Assembly (NCBI GenBank): GCA_017556045.1
Contig: JAFZFF010000010.1
Location: forward strand, 1-50,467
Origin: Bacteroidaceae bacterium
GTDB lineage: Bacteria; Bacteroidota; Bacteroidia; Bacteroidales; Bacteroidaceae
DNA length: 50,467 nt
Reading direction: 5' to 3'
Shown: one piece after another, positions 16,924 to 25,303 of the stretch
How positions within the stretch are numbered: the first letter of the stretch is position 1
Layout of the letters: each line of letters opens with the position of its first letter
The notes under the pieces: generated by a model
What the model was told of the DNA's origin: nothing
What the model saw: the letters and a program-made list of their open reading frames with translations, nothing else
Databases searched by the model: none
Program-made: the position numbers and the translations under genes

Positions 16924-18570
16924 ATGAAAGTAAAACACCTTTTATCATTGGTAGCAGCTGTGCTCTTCGTAAGCTGCAGCCAAACAAAGACACAAGTATC
17001 TCCTTACGGTACCGCATGGAACTGGGAGAATGGTACTATCGTGGTTGAGACCCCCAAGCGTCCTCTCGGTCAGAAGCACGCGCTCAACCTCACTGCCCCC
17101 AAGTGTGAAACCGTACGCGTAGGCTTCGTAGGTCTTGGCGCACGTGGCCCTTGGGCTGTTAGACGTTTCGCTCACATCCCCGGTGTAGAGATCGTTGCTC
17201 TTTGTGACTATGAAGAGGCACGCGCAGAAAAGTGCCAGAGAGAGCTTCGCAACAGAGGCTTGAAGCCCGCTGACATCTACTTCGGCGAGAAGGGCTATGA
17301 GGAGCTCTGTAAGCGTGACGACGTAGACCTCATCTACGTTGCTACCGACTGGAACCACCACTTCCCCGTAGCAAAGTGCGCTTTGGAGAATGGCAAGCAC
17401 ACCGCTATCGAGGTACCCTCAGCTATGACTCTCGACCAGTGCTGGGAGCTCATCGACCTCTCTGAGAAGACACGTAACCACTGCTTCATCCTCGAGAACT
17501 GCTGCTATGACTACTACGAAATGAACGCTCTCGCAATGGCTCAGGATGGCGTATTCGGTGAGATCGTACGTGCTGAAGGCGCTTATATCCACTCACTCGA
17601 TATGTACTGGGACGGCTACTGGCAGGACCCCAACGACAACGACGTTGACAACCTCCACTGGCGCTTGAAGTACAACAAGGAGAACCGTGGTGACGTATAC
17701 GCTACTCACGGCCTTGGCCCCGTAGCACAGTGTATGAATATCCACCGTGGCGACCGCTTTACCACTCTCATCGCTATGGATACAGAGAGCTTCGTAGGTA
17801 AGGCTGCTGTAGAGAGAAAGACTGGCAAGGAGTGCACAGACTTCCGCAATGGTGACCACACCACAACACTCATGCGTACCGCTAACGGTAAGGTTGTTGA
17901 GATCCAGCACAATGTAATGACTCCCCAGCCCTACAACCGCTTGTTCAAGCTCACAGGTACCAAGGGTTACGCTACCAAGTATCCCAACCCCGAGTTCGCA
18001 CTCTCAGGTGAGGCTCTCGCTGGCACAGAGGCTCCTCAGATGGACAACCTCAGCGCTCACGGCTTCATGAACAAGGCACAGAAGGACGCTCTCATCAAGA
18101 AGTACTACCACCCCATCCTCACCAAGTACGGCGAGAAGGGCCGTTCAATGGGTCACGGTGGTATGGACTACATCATGGACGCACGTCTCGTATACTGCCT
18201 CCAGAATGGTCTTCCCCTCGACATGGACGTATATGACTTGGCAGAGTGGTGTTCACTCGCTGAGCTCGGTACCATCTCTATGGACAACAACTGCGCTCCC
18301 GTACAGTTCCCCGACTTCACACGTGGCCACTGGAACGACCAGCAGGGTTACAAGCACGCTTTCGCACCCGAGGCTGAGGAGCTTGCTGCTGAGGCTATCG
18401 CAGATGCTTATACCGCTGCTAACATCGAGGCTACTGCTGCTAACAACCTCTGGGCTCTCTACGATGCTATGAAGAAGGCTTCAGATGCTGACAAGGCTGC
18501 TGCCAAGAAGGCTTACGATGAGGCTGTAGTAAAGGCTGAGGCTATGATCGCTGAGGCTATGAAGAAGTAA
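16924..18570 (+). CDS. Gfo/Idh/MocA-type lipoprotein, GH109-like (putative alpha-N-acetylgalactosaminidase)
   Basis: This 548-residue exported lipoprotein has a signal ending in the lipobox LFVSC. After about 55 residues comes a Rossmann nucleotide-binding motif (VGFVGLGARG), then the Gfo/Idh/MocA core. GH109 enzymes use bound NAD to cleave alpha-GalNAc by an oxidation-elimination route. The segments THGLGPVAQCMNIHRGDRF and GHGGMDYIMDARL fit that family, so I infer activity on alpha-GalNAc, for example blood group A or mucin cores. The last 60 residues are an Ala/Lys/Glu-rich helix extending past the usual end. Codon choice (GCT, AAG, CGT, ATC) looks adapted to high expression. The start is the ATG at 16924, since the promoter overlaps the longer frame. 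It could instead be a non-hydrolytic oxidoreductase. Confidence 0.88.
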   Translation: MKVKHLLSLVAAVLFVSCSQTKTQVSPYGTAWNWENGTIVVETPKRPLGQKHALNLTAPKCETVRVGFVGLGARGPWAVRRFAHIPGVEIVALCDYEEARAEKCQRELRNRGLKPADIYFGEKGYEELCKRDDVDLIYVATDWNHHFPVAKCALENGKHTAIEVPSAMTLDQCWELIDLSEKTRNHCFILENCCYDYYEMNALAMAQDGVFGEIVRAEGAYIHSLDMYWDGYWQDPNDNDVDNLHWRLKYNKENRGDVYATHGLGPVAQCMNIHRGDRFTTLIAMDTESFVGKAAVERKTGKECTDFRNGDHTTTLMRTANGKVVEIQHNVMTPQPYNRLFKLTGTKGYATKYPNPEFALSGEALAGTEAPQMDNLSAHGFMNKAQKDALIKKYYHPILTKYGEKGRSMGHGGMDYIMDARLVYCLQNGLPLDMDVYDLAEWCSLAELGTISMDNNCAPVQFPDFTRGHWNDQQGYKHAFAPEAEELAAEAIADAYTAANIEATAANNLWALYDAMKKASDADKAAAKKAYDEAVVKAEAMIAEAMKK

Positions 18571-18593
18571 TACAGACTTCTCTCTCAATACAC

Positions 18594-18623
18594 AAGGGGT
18601 GATATGCACGCATATCACCCCTT
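18594..18623 (+). terminator. Terminator after the GH109-like gene
   Basis: A perfect inverted repeat (AAGGGGTGATATG with its complement around a CA/CG loop) is followed by ACTTTTA, 23 nt after the stop. Confidence 0.8.
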
Positions 18624-18630
18624 ACTTTTA

Positions 18631-18812
18631 GAAGCTGTTTGGATTTTACCGCTAATATGTATTTGAAGAGCTTTTCAGTTCATTTGAGGCCCTTTTTGGT
18701 ATCTTTGCCCTCTCGTTTCTTGCAAATAGACCACTATTTACTGCGAACTGAGAGCACAAATCTACTCAAAAATGACCCTCAACTAAACTTGAAATAAAAT
18801 CCAAACAGTTTC
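18631..18812. mobile_element. MITE-like element, 182 bp
   Basis: Terminal inverted repeats of 18 bp match at 17 positions (18631-18648, GAAGCTGTTTGGATTTTA, and 18795-18812). TTA flanks both ends as a possible 3-bp target duplication (18628-18630, 18813-18815). The interior is partly self-complementary and has no gene. It fits a non-autonomous transposable element inserted just past the GH109-like gene terminator. The parent transposase is not in this window. Confidence 0.6.
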
Positions 18813-18830
18813 TTATCTTGCCAAAAAAAA

Positions 18831-18847
18831 TGGGAGCATCACTCCCA
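18831..18847 (-). terminator. Terminator after the CYTH gene
   Basis: A short stem (TGGGAG with CTCCCA, loop CATCA) is followed on the minus strand by TTTTTTTTGG. It lies 36 nt past the CYTH stop. Confidence 0.75.
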
Positions 18848-18883
18848 CACTATATCCTCAGCATAGCACCAAGAGACACATCA

Positions 18884-19351
18884 TCATTCCCAAGTATTGT
18901 AGGGATGCTTGCTGATGTAGCCGTTATAGTAATGATGGTCTCCTGTAACCTCATCACCTAAGAAAGCAGGACGCTCAAAAGCTTCGTCCACATCGCCGAG
19001 CTCAATCTCTGCAAACACAAGGCCTTCATTGTCGCCGTGAAATTCGTCAACCTCTACGACATGCTTCCCATTAGGCACAAGGTAGCGGGTCTTCTCAATG
19101 CGACCTGCACTGCAGAGAGTAAACAGTTCGCGCGCATCTTGCAGAGAGATCTCCTTCTCCCACTCGAAACGACTGATACCATCTTTCGAAGGACCTTTGA
19201 TTGTCAAGTAGCCCTTGTCGCCACGAGTACGCACACGCACCGTATGGCCATGCCCACTACAGATATAGCCCTGCAGAATCTCTGAATGAGAGACGGCAAG
19301 GCTACGATAACTATCGTCAGTGACGAGGAATTTACGTTCTATTTCCTGCAT
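18884..19351 (-). CDS. CYTH domain protein (triphosphate tunnel metalloenzyme)
   Basis: This 155-residue protein has the CYTH signature ExExK at its N-terminus (MQEIERKFLV: Glu3, Glu5, Lys7). Alternating basic and acidic strands follow that line the triphosphate tunnel: TVRVRTRGDKGYLTIKG, RFEWEKEI, KTRYLV, VVEVDEFHG and LVFAEIELG. Members hydrolyse inorganic triphosphate or thiamine triphosphate, or cyclise ATP; bacterial stand-alone short forms are mostly triphosphatases. I chose the ATG at 19351 because the six extra residues of the longer frame precede the invariant motif and fall in repeat-like AT-rich sequence. It lies 61 nt after the prfB stop. Confidence 0.9.
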   Translation of the reverse strand: MQEIERKFLVTDDSYRSLAVSHSEILQGYICSGHGHTVRVRTRGDKGYLTIKGPSKDGISRFEWEKEISLQDARELFTLCSAGRIEKTRYLVPNGKHVVEVDEFHGDNEGLVFAEIELGDVDEAFERPAFLGDEVTGDHHYYNGYISKHPYNTWE

Positions 19352-19412
19352 TGGAAAATTAAAAATCATCCATCCGGATGGTAATTCTTAACTTCTAATC
19401 CCTAACTCTCCA

Positions 19413-20528
19413 TTACTCCTCCTCCGAAGAGTTTGACATGAGGAACGACTTGATAAAGCCGTCAATCTTACCATCCATCACGCCACCTACGTCTGAGGTC
19501 TGATAGTTAGTACGATGGTCCTTCACGCGGCGATCATCGAAGACATAGCTTCGAATCTGCGAACCCCACTCGATCTTCTTCTTACCGGCCTCTACCTTGG
19601 CTTGCTCCTCCATACGATGCTGGAGCTCACGATCATAGAGCTGTGAGCGGAGCAGGCGCAATGCGTTCTCCTTATTCTTGGGTTGGTCACGAGTCTCCGT
19701 ATTTTCAATCATGATCTCCTCCTGCACACCTGTATAGGGGTCGGTATATTGGTAACGCAAGCGCACACCAGACTCTACCTTATTTACATTCTGACCACCA
19801 GCGCCACCGCTTCGGAAGGTATCCCATGAGAGCAATGCAGGATTGATCTCAATCTCGATACTATCATCGATAAGCGGAGTCACGAACACAGAAGCAAACG
19901 ATGTCATACGCTTACCCTGCGCATTGTAGGGAGACACACGCACGAGACGATGTACACCATTCTCACCCTTCAGATAGCCATAAGCAAAGGGACCCTCGAG
20001 CTCCATAGTAACAGTCTTAATACCTGCCTCATCACCATCCTGAAGGTTAGAGATACGGAGCTTATAACCGCTTGATTCAGCCCAACGCATATACATACGC
20101 ATCAGCATTGATGCCCAGTCTTGCGCCTCGGTACCACCTGCACCAGCATTGATCTTGAGCACGCAGTCCATATTGTCCGCCTCTTGGCGCAACATATTCT
20201 TCAACTCCAGCGCCTCGATAGCCTCCAGCGCAGCAGCGTAGGCAGCATCCAGCTCAGCCTCAGTGATAAGCTCATCCTTGCAGAACTCGAAAGCTACATC
20301 CACCTCATCAGCGAGGCTCTTCACCTGCTTGTAGCCATCAATCCATGACTGCAGGTCCTTTACCTTCTTCATCTGTGCTTCAGCCTTCTTGGCATCGTCC
20401 CAGAAGCCAGGCACCTGTGTACGCAGCTGTTCCTCCTCTACTTGGATAACTTTATCTTCGATGGCCAAGTAACGGTTTAGCGCCTCAACGCGCTCCTTAA
20501 CATCTTTCAGTTGGTCAAGTGTAATCAT
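19413..20528 (-). CDS. prfB: Peptide chain release factor 2
   Basis: This 371-residue factor terminates translation at UGA and UAA. The GGQ motif that triggers peptide release is at 244-246 (GGAGGQNVNK). The codon-reading tripeptide, SPF in E. coli, reads SPY at 199-201 (VSPYNAQGKRM). The usual autoregulatory +1 frameshift at about codon 25 is absent: the codons after RYL are in frame (TTG GCC ATC) with no internal UGA. So the protein is made from one continuous frame. Its promoter (20551-20582) is nearly identical to that of rpsU. The CYTH gene follows 61 nt downstream and may be read through. Confidence 0.97.
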   Translation of the reverse strand: MITLDQLKDVKERVEALNRYLAIEDKVIQVEEEQLRTQVPGFWDDAKKAEAQMKKVKDLQSWIDGYKQVKSLADEVDVAFEFCKDELITEAELDAAYAAALEAIEALELKNMLRQEADNMDCVLKINAGAGGTEAQDWASMLMRMYMRWAESSGYKLRISNLQDGDEAGIKTVTMELEGPFAYGYLKGENGVHRLVRVSPYNAQGKRMTSFASVFVTPLIDDSIEIEINPALLSWDTFRSGGAGGQNVNKVESGVRLRYQYTDPYTGVQEEIMIENTETRDQPKNKENALRLLRSQLYDRELQHRMEEQAKVEAGKKKIEWGSQIRSYVFDDRRVKDHRTNYQTSDVGGVMDGKIDGFIKSFLMSNSSEEE

Positions 20529-20550
20529 CTGTCTTTTTCGATTTAATGTG

Positions 20551-20582
20551 CAAAATTAGTGCAAGATGAGCGAAATACCAAA
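20551..20582 (-). promoter_or_regulatory. prfB promoter
   Basis: On the minus strand, TTTG (20579-20582), a 20-bp spacer and TAATTTTG (20551-20558) lie 22 nt before the start. The 38 bp at 20548-20585 match 1926-1963 upstream of rpsU at 35 positions. Confidence 0.8.
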
Positions 20583-20585
20583 TCT

Positions 20586-20837
20586 CAACGAACGAAAGTA
20601 GAGAATAAAGGTACATTGAAAATAAAAAAAGACAGTAAACGCCCAAAGCTCTTCCCCACTCTTGATTTTGTAAGGTCAACTTCTTGAAACGAACAGTTTG
20701 TTCCGTGATACAGCTTCAGAAATTTGTCATTCCCTGCTGTTTACGGCATGCTTATAATTTCTTATCATCTTATGCATGCGACCGCTAATATCATAAATTT
20801 AGTTGGTCATTGATTTCCAACCTTAAAAGAAATATTA
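20586..20837. other. Intergenic stretch between prfB and the fimbrillin operon
   Basis: About 250 bp of AT-rich sequence upstream of the prfB promoter. I see small palindromes (for example CGAACAGTTTGTTCCG near 20690) but no gene, RNA or element I can name. Confidence 0.5.
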
Positions 20838-20883
20838 TAAGTGAACAAAGAAGTGACGGATACGCCACTTCTTTGTTCACTTA
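20838..20883 (-). terminator. Terminator of the fimbrillin operon
   Basis: An 18-bp stem (TAAGTGAACAAAGAAGTG and complement) with a 10-nt loop lies 17 nt past the last fimbrillin stop. The tail on the minus strand is AT-rich (TATAATATTTCTTTT). Confidence 0.75.
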
Positions 20884-20899
20884 GTTCTACATCTTCAAA

Positions 20900-21778
20900 T
20901 CATTCCCATCCATTATCAATTTCACCGCCTATCTCAATCTTTACTTTATCAGGATTATTATTCAACGTAAGATTGATAACATGCTGTGTACCACTACGAA
21001 ATACAAATTTACTTTCAACAAGATATGACACACCATGTGACAACACCTCAATGAGCGGCAATCGATTCTCTATACGCTGAGGAACAACAATTGCAGCATA
21101 AACGCCATCAGATACTTTCTTTGCTGTTATACTCTTTGCTGACTCATAGCCATTCTTAGTCACAACACCAGTAGAAAGATCTATAATTGCTGCAGGTATA
21201 GTATTATGGATTCTAACAATTGCTTCAGAAGGAATATTTCCTTCATACTCCTCTCCTTTTACCAAATTAATTACCACTTTACTCAGACAGTGTTTAAAAG
21301 ACAATGGTACTTCATCCATTTTACTAATACCAGAAGCCTTTGCCCACAAGAAATCACTAGCCTCATATCCACTCAGTACATCTGTGGACTCTTCCGTTGT
21401 CTGATCTAATGCTACAGAAAACTTGTATTCATCCACAGATGCGGGTTTATTGTACGGATAATATGCATATACATCAAACTTTCCCTCAGCCCAATAAATA
21501 GCTGATGAATTTAACCATTTCTCACCATCAAAGACAGATTTTACATTGTTTGCATAATTTCCTGAGACTTGTAGCGGAGTTGCCATTTCACCCTCATACC
21601 GAGAGACATATACACCCATGGCATCACCTGTCTCAAATGAGGATGCTGTCGCACGAGTAGTGGGATATTCCGCAACAAATTGCATCAGATTTGATGTTGG
21701 TATAAGGTCTGTCTCATTTTTAGAACAACTGCTCACAACAAGAGCAATCATTATTAATGGAATAAATATCTTTTTCAT
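20900..21778 (-). CDS. Fimbrillin family lipoprotein
   Basis: This 292-residue lipoprotein has the signal MKKIFIPLIMIALVVSSCSKNE, with lipobox VSSC. The fimbrillin/Mfa-like features follow: an N-terminal TRA stretch suited to processing by an Arg-specific protease (PTTRATASSFETGD), MGVYVSRYEG, YAYYPYNKP, DFLWAKASGI, VPLSFKHCLSKVVI and a closing IEIGGEIDNGWE. Such proteins form fimbrial shafts or tips of type V pili assembled by donor-strand exchange. It is the last gene of a three-gene operon, 12 nt after the M64 hybrid. The operon is clearly AT-richer at third positions than its neighbours, suggesting transfer. Whether it is a shaft or tip subunit is unknown. Confidence 0.85.
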   Translation of the reverse strand: MKKIFIPLIMIALVVSSCSKNETDLIPTSNLMQFVAEYPTTRATASSFETGDAMGVYVSRYEGEMATPLQVSGNYANNVKSVFDGEKWLNSSAIYWAEGKFDVYAYYPYNKPASVDEYKFSVALDQTTEESTDVLSGYEASDFLWAKASGISKMDEVPLSFKHCLSKVVINLVKGEEYEGNIPSEAIVRIHNTIPAAIIDLSTGVVTKNGYESAKSITAKKVSDGVYAAIVVPQRIENRLPLIEVLSHGVSYLVESKFVFRSGTQHVINLTLNNNPDKVKIEIGGEIDNGWE

Positions 21779-21790
21779 AACTTAATCGAG

Positions 21791-24700
21791 TTAGTTGGCG
21801 TTAATATTTGGACGTTTGCCCATTAATACAGGAGCATTACGATGCACAGCGGGACGAGCAATCATAGTCGGTATGCTACTTCGTGTGTTATCCGAATCTG
21901 CTGTACCCGCTTCCACGACATCATTTGCGACAAAGTCTTCAAAACTATACTCTTCACCTGCAATAGCCTTAATACGCTTAACGATAGTTTCACGACTAAT
22001 AGTACTGTAATATGGTATCATATTATTCATACAGCTATTTTGCTCAGAACGAAATACACCACGGGTGTGCATATATCCACCCTCGAAGATATCTACAATT
22101 TGGTCATATTTCTTATGGAAGATAAGGTGTGACCAGGGAACATCATTCATCATGCCTGTAAGAGAAAGGTTTTCATACCAACCCTTTGCCTTAGCTAAAT
22201 TGAATTCCCATACATGCGGACAGCAAGTACAGGGACAATTGTCAATAAATGCATTATGATAAATGTATTCATCTCCTAATTTACCAAACCCATGTCCTCC
22301 TGCTTCATGCTGAATAACACCTCTGAAATCCATAGGATATCCATAATCACTTAACGGACAATATGCGATGGCAGCACCATCATCATACATATAACATATG
22401 CCACCATAATCCTCTGAGTTGGGAATCATTATTATGAGGGTTTCATCAAGATTATCATTGCCTACTGTAGGAGCTTTACATGCATACTCAAAAATCCTCT
22501 CATAGTCACTTCCATCAGCATTGCGTCCTCCAAGAGTTACTCCGCCCTTAGCTGTTGTATTGAAACGGTTGTGAATAATGGTATTCACTCCGCCAACGCC
22601 TGACTCTGGTGATACAGAAATTGCAGTGTATACATTGAAGTAATCACGGTATGCCTTGTATGGTTGTATATTGAAGAAATGCTCAACAGCCTCATTGACG
22701 TTAGTGAGCAATTTGCCCTCTGAAACATCCTTTGCGTTATAACCATCACCCAAAAATACAAGATTTACACCGTTGCCCTTTGATGCTGATTGCAACGTCA
22801 AAACCGCATCTTCTGCGTACTCGTAGTTGTACTGAGTAACTTTGCAACGAGTGCGGTAATCCTTATCAACGAGTTTGAACACCACTTCACCCTCACGAGT
22901 CGCTGAGCCTTGTGCCATTTCGGCAAAGGTAAGCTTCAATTCGTGTTTACCCGTACCGCTTGTCTTATCAAGCGTTACCCAATCAGGCTGACTCTCCACG
23001 ACCCACTCATCATCAGCATTAAGCACCAAATCACGAGAAACCGAGGTGTTTATTGCATTAGCAACCATTGGGCGAACCACAAGATTGCGATATGCCGAGA
23101 TACGCTTAAACTCCTTCCAGCCTGTTGCTGCTTGATACTGAGCAATAGCAGACTCTGGCACCTCCAATGTGAAATTATCCTTTGGCACACCATGGAACGC
23201 TCCATCTTGTACATAGGCAGGTATTGTGCCTTTACATACGATACGTCCTATACCAAAACAATCTTGAAAAGCACCACCATCTTCATTCCGATCCGTATTA
23301 TATCTGATACTTTCCAGTCCTTTGGGGAATATCACACCTTCAAGACTGCGACATTTTGCAAATGCTCCAGCGCCAATACTTATTATATTCTCAGGGATTT
23401 CTAATACGCCCATCAGTCGCCAATTATAAGCAAAAGCTCTATCACCGATTGTATAAAGATTTTTAGGCAACACAAGTTCTCCTGAAAAATCACAATTGTA
23501 AAAGACTTCATGACTTATCACCTCTAAATCTCTTGGCAGACGCAATTCTCCCTTTAGCCCAGTATTAGCAAAAGCACGGGCACCAATAGTTGTAACACCA
23601 TCATGTAATACTAATGCACCGCCAAGCCAAGTACCATTAAAACAGTCATCAGGAATATCAATTACCCCTTGAGGTATAATCAAATCACCTACAAAGTTTT
23701 CGCATCCATAAAATGCCATTGACCCAATACCCTTTAGACCATCTGGTAAACGCAATTCTCCATATAGATTTTTGCAATCATAAAAAGCACCCATACCGAT
23801 GTATTCCAGCCCTTCAGGAAGAACTAATTCGCAAACGAAATTACACCCCTTAAATGTTCCGTCCCAATAACCAATGTATCCATCAACGGAACCGATATAT
23901 TTTAATGTAGAAGGTAGTTTAAGTATTCCTGAAAGACTTGTACATTCTATAAATGCAGCACTCCCAATACCTTCAACGCCCTCTGGGATGATGAGAGAGC
24001 CCGATAAGTTTGTACAATTTCCAAATGCACTACTACCAATACTTTTTAATTTATCAGGAAGTACAAGTGAAACGAGATTTTCTCGACCTTCCATCGCACC
24101 ATCGGGTATGATGTCTGCTTTATGCTCATCTACTGCAACAATTTCGACCTCTTTTAGGTTAAGAGCCGATAATCTAACCATTTCGTTTCTCATTACAGAG
24201 AAGTCTTTTGCATTGATTTGACCTGCAACTTTCAGATTACGGACTTTCCCAATTTCCTTACCTGCCGCTTCAATGCACTCTTTAAGAGTACCCGCCTCGG
24301 CAACATCGATAACAACATACTCTCGTGCTGTTGCATCATGCGAAACTGCATCATTTTCCCAAGCCGTAATACTTTCTGATGTTAAGACAAACTCATAACC
24401 AGAGCCCTCACGCTTTTTTACAGCGATGGTGAAATTATGCTGCTTTGATGCTACATAGGTGAAGTCTTCCTCCTTCTTCAGCACATAAGGTGTACCTCCT
24501 ACAGTAATACTAATAAGAGGTGTACCCGCAGCTACAGTTTGAGGCACTATAATTGCGCGATAGTCTTCGCCATTTACATAGGGAATGGTTCCTGTTGACG
24601 GTATATCACCTGTAGGAGTAACTACACCTGTCGAAAGATCTATAGTTGCTTCGCGCTTTGTATTAAGAAGTAAAACAGCCTTTTCCATTGCCGCCCATTC

Positions 24701-25288
24701 TTCTGCCGTAAAGCCTTCTCCTTGTACTAAAGTAACACGAGCCGAAGCCATCATATGACGAAATTTGAGTTTGATGACCTTATCTGTAGGAGAGACATTC
24801 TCAGTCTTACCCCAAAGAAAATCTGAAGCCTCATAACCGCCCATTTTTCCATAAGAAGCGGGTGTGCTTTGATCTTTCTTAACCTCGAAAGCATAAGCCG
24901 AAACATTATCAGGTGTAGCAAATGGATAATAACCATAGATATCTACATTTGTATGGTCATCCTTAAAATAGAGGTCGTATGCTCCTTTCCACTTGTAATT
25001 AGCTTCATCAAAAGAATGCTTTACATTATCTCCACGATTGCCATTGTTTTGCAACGCACCAGGGGTATCACCTTCATAGTCTACAACGTAGATACCCACC
25101 TCGTCTCCATCGCAAAAACCCGCATCATTAACTCGAGTTTGATAGACTTGAGATATTTCACCCTCGATGTTGATCTTTCGATTTGCTTGTATCTCTGACC
25201 CAACAACAAATTCATCATTGTTGCATGATATCAGCAGCATAATAGCTGAGCAAACAAGCATTGATAAATAGTTAGCACTTCGTTTCAT
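21791..25288 (-). CDS. Hybrid lipoprotein: fimbrillin-like domain, BspA-type leucine-rich repeats, BACON-like domain and M64 peptidase
   Basis: This 1165-residue lipoprotein (lipobox LLISC, Cys22) joins four parts. Residues 30 to about 295 look fimbrillin-like (VYQTRVNDAG, VGIYVVDYEG, YGYYPFATP, DFLWGK, RHMMASARVTL). About 380-730 are BspA-type LRR_5 repeats, with phrases such as LVLPDKLKSIGSSAFGNC. About 735-830 resembles a BACON domain (WVVESQPDWVTLDKTSGTG). The rest matches the IgA-peptidase M64 family: IFLGDGYN-like NLVFLGDGY, then HEAGGHGFGKLGDEY from His994. The zinc motif is spaced HExxxH rather than HExxH. It is the middle gene of the fimbrillin operon, 15 and 12 nt from its neighbours. 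I infer a surface-anchored protease displayed by or alongside fimbriae. Substrate is unknown. Confidence 0.85.
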   Translation of the reverse strand: MKRSANYLSMLVCSAIMLLISCNNDEFVVGSEIQANRKINIEGEISQVYQTRVNDAGFCDGDEVGIYVVDYEGDTPGALQNNGNRGDNVKHSFDEANYKWKGAYDLYFKDDHTNVDIYGYYPFATPDNVSAYAFEVKKDQSTPASYGKMGGYEASDFLWGKTENVSPTDKVIKLKFRHMMASARVTLVQGEGFTAEEWAAMEKAVLLLNTKREATIDLSTGVVTPTGDIPSTGTIPYVNGEDYRAIIVPQTVAAGTPLISITVGGTPYVLKKEEDFTYVASKQHNFTIAVKKREGSGYEFVLTSESITAWENDAVSHDATAREYVVIDVAEAGTLKECIEAAGKEIGKVRNLKVAGQINAKDFSVMRNEMVRLSALNLKEVEIVAVDEHKADIIPDGAMEGRENLVSLVLPDKLKSIGSSAFGNCTNLSGSLIIPEGVEGIGSAAFIECTSLSGILKLPSTLKYIGSVDGYIGYWDGTFKGCNFVCELVLPEGLEYIGMGAFYDCKNLYGELRLPDGLKGIGSMAFYGCENFVGDLIIPQGVIDIPDDCFNGTWLGGALVLHDGVTTIGARAFANTGLKGELRLPRDLEVISHEVFYNCDFSGELVLPKNLYTIGDRAFAYNWRLMGVLEIPENIISIGAGAFAKCRSLEGVIFPKGLESIRYNTDRNEDGGAFQDCFGIGRIVCKGTIPAYVQDGAFHGVPKDNFTLEVPESAIAQYQAATGWKEFKRISAYRNLVVRPMVANAINTSVSRDLVLNADDEWVVESQPDWVTLDKTSGTGKHELKLTFAEMAQGSATREGEVVFKLVDKDYRTRCKVTQYNYEYAEDAVLTLQSASKGNGVNLVFLGDGYNAKDVSEGKLLTNVNEAVEHFFNIQPYKAYRDYFNVYTAISVSPESGVGGVNTIIHNRFNTTAKGGVTLGGRNADGSDYERIFEYACKAPTVGNDNLDETLIIMIPNSEDYGGICYMYDDGAAIAYCPLSDYGYPMDFRGVIQHEAGGHGFGKLGDEYIYHNAFIDNCPCTCCPHVWEFNLAKAKGWYENLSLTGMMNDVPWSHLIFHKKYDQIVDIFEGGYMHTRGVFRSEQNSCMNNMIPYYSTISRETIVKRIKAIAGEEYSFEDFVANDVVEAGTADSDNTRSSIPTMIARPAVHRNAPVLMGKRPNINAN

Positions 25289-25303
25289 AGCTATATAACT
25301 TTT

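Noticed and set aside
20440-20528. Programmed frameshift in prfB
   Set aside because: There is no internal UGA or CTT-T slippery site near codon 25; the frame is continuous from the ATG.
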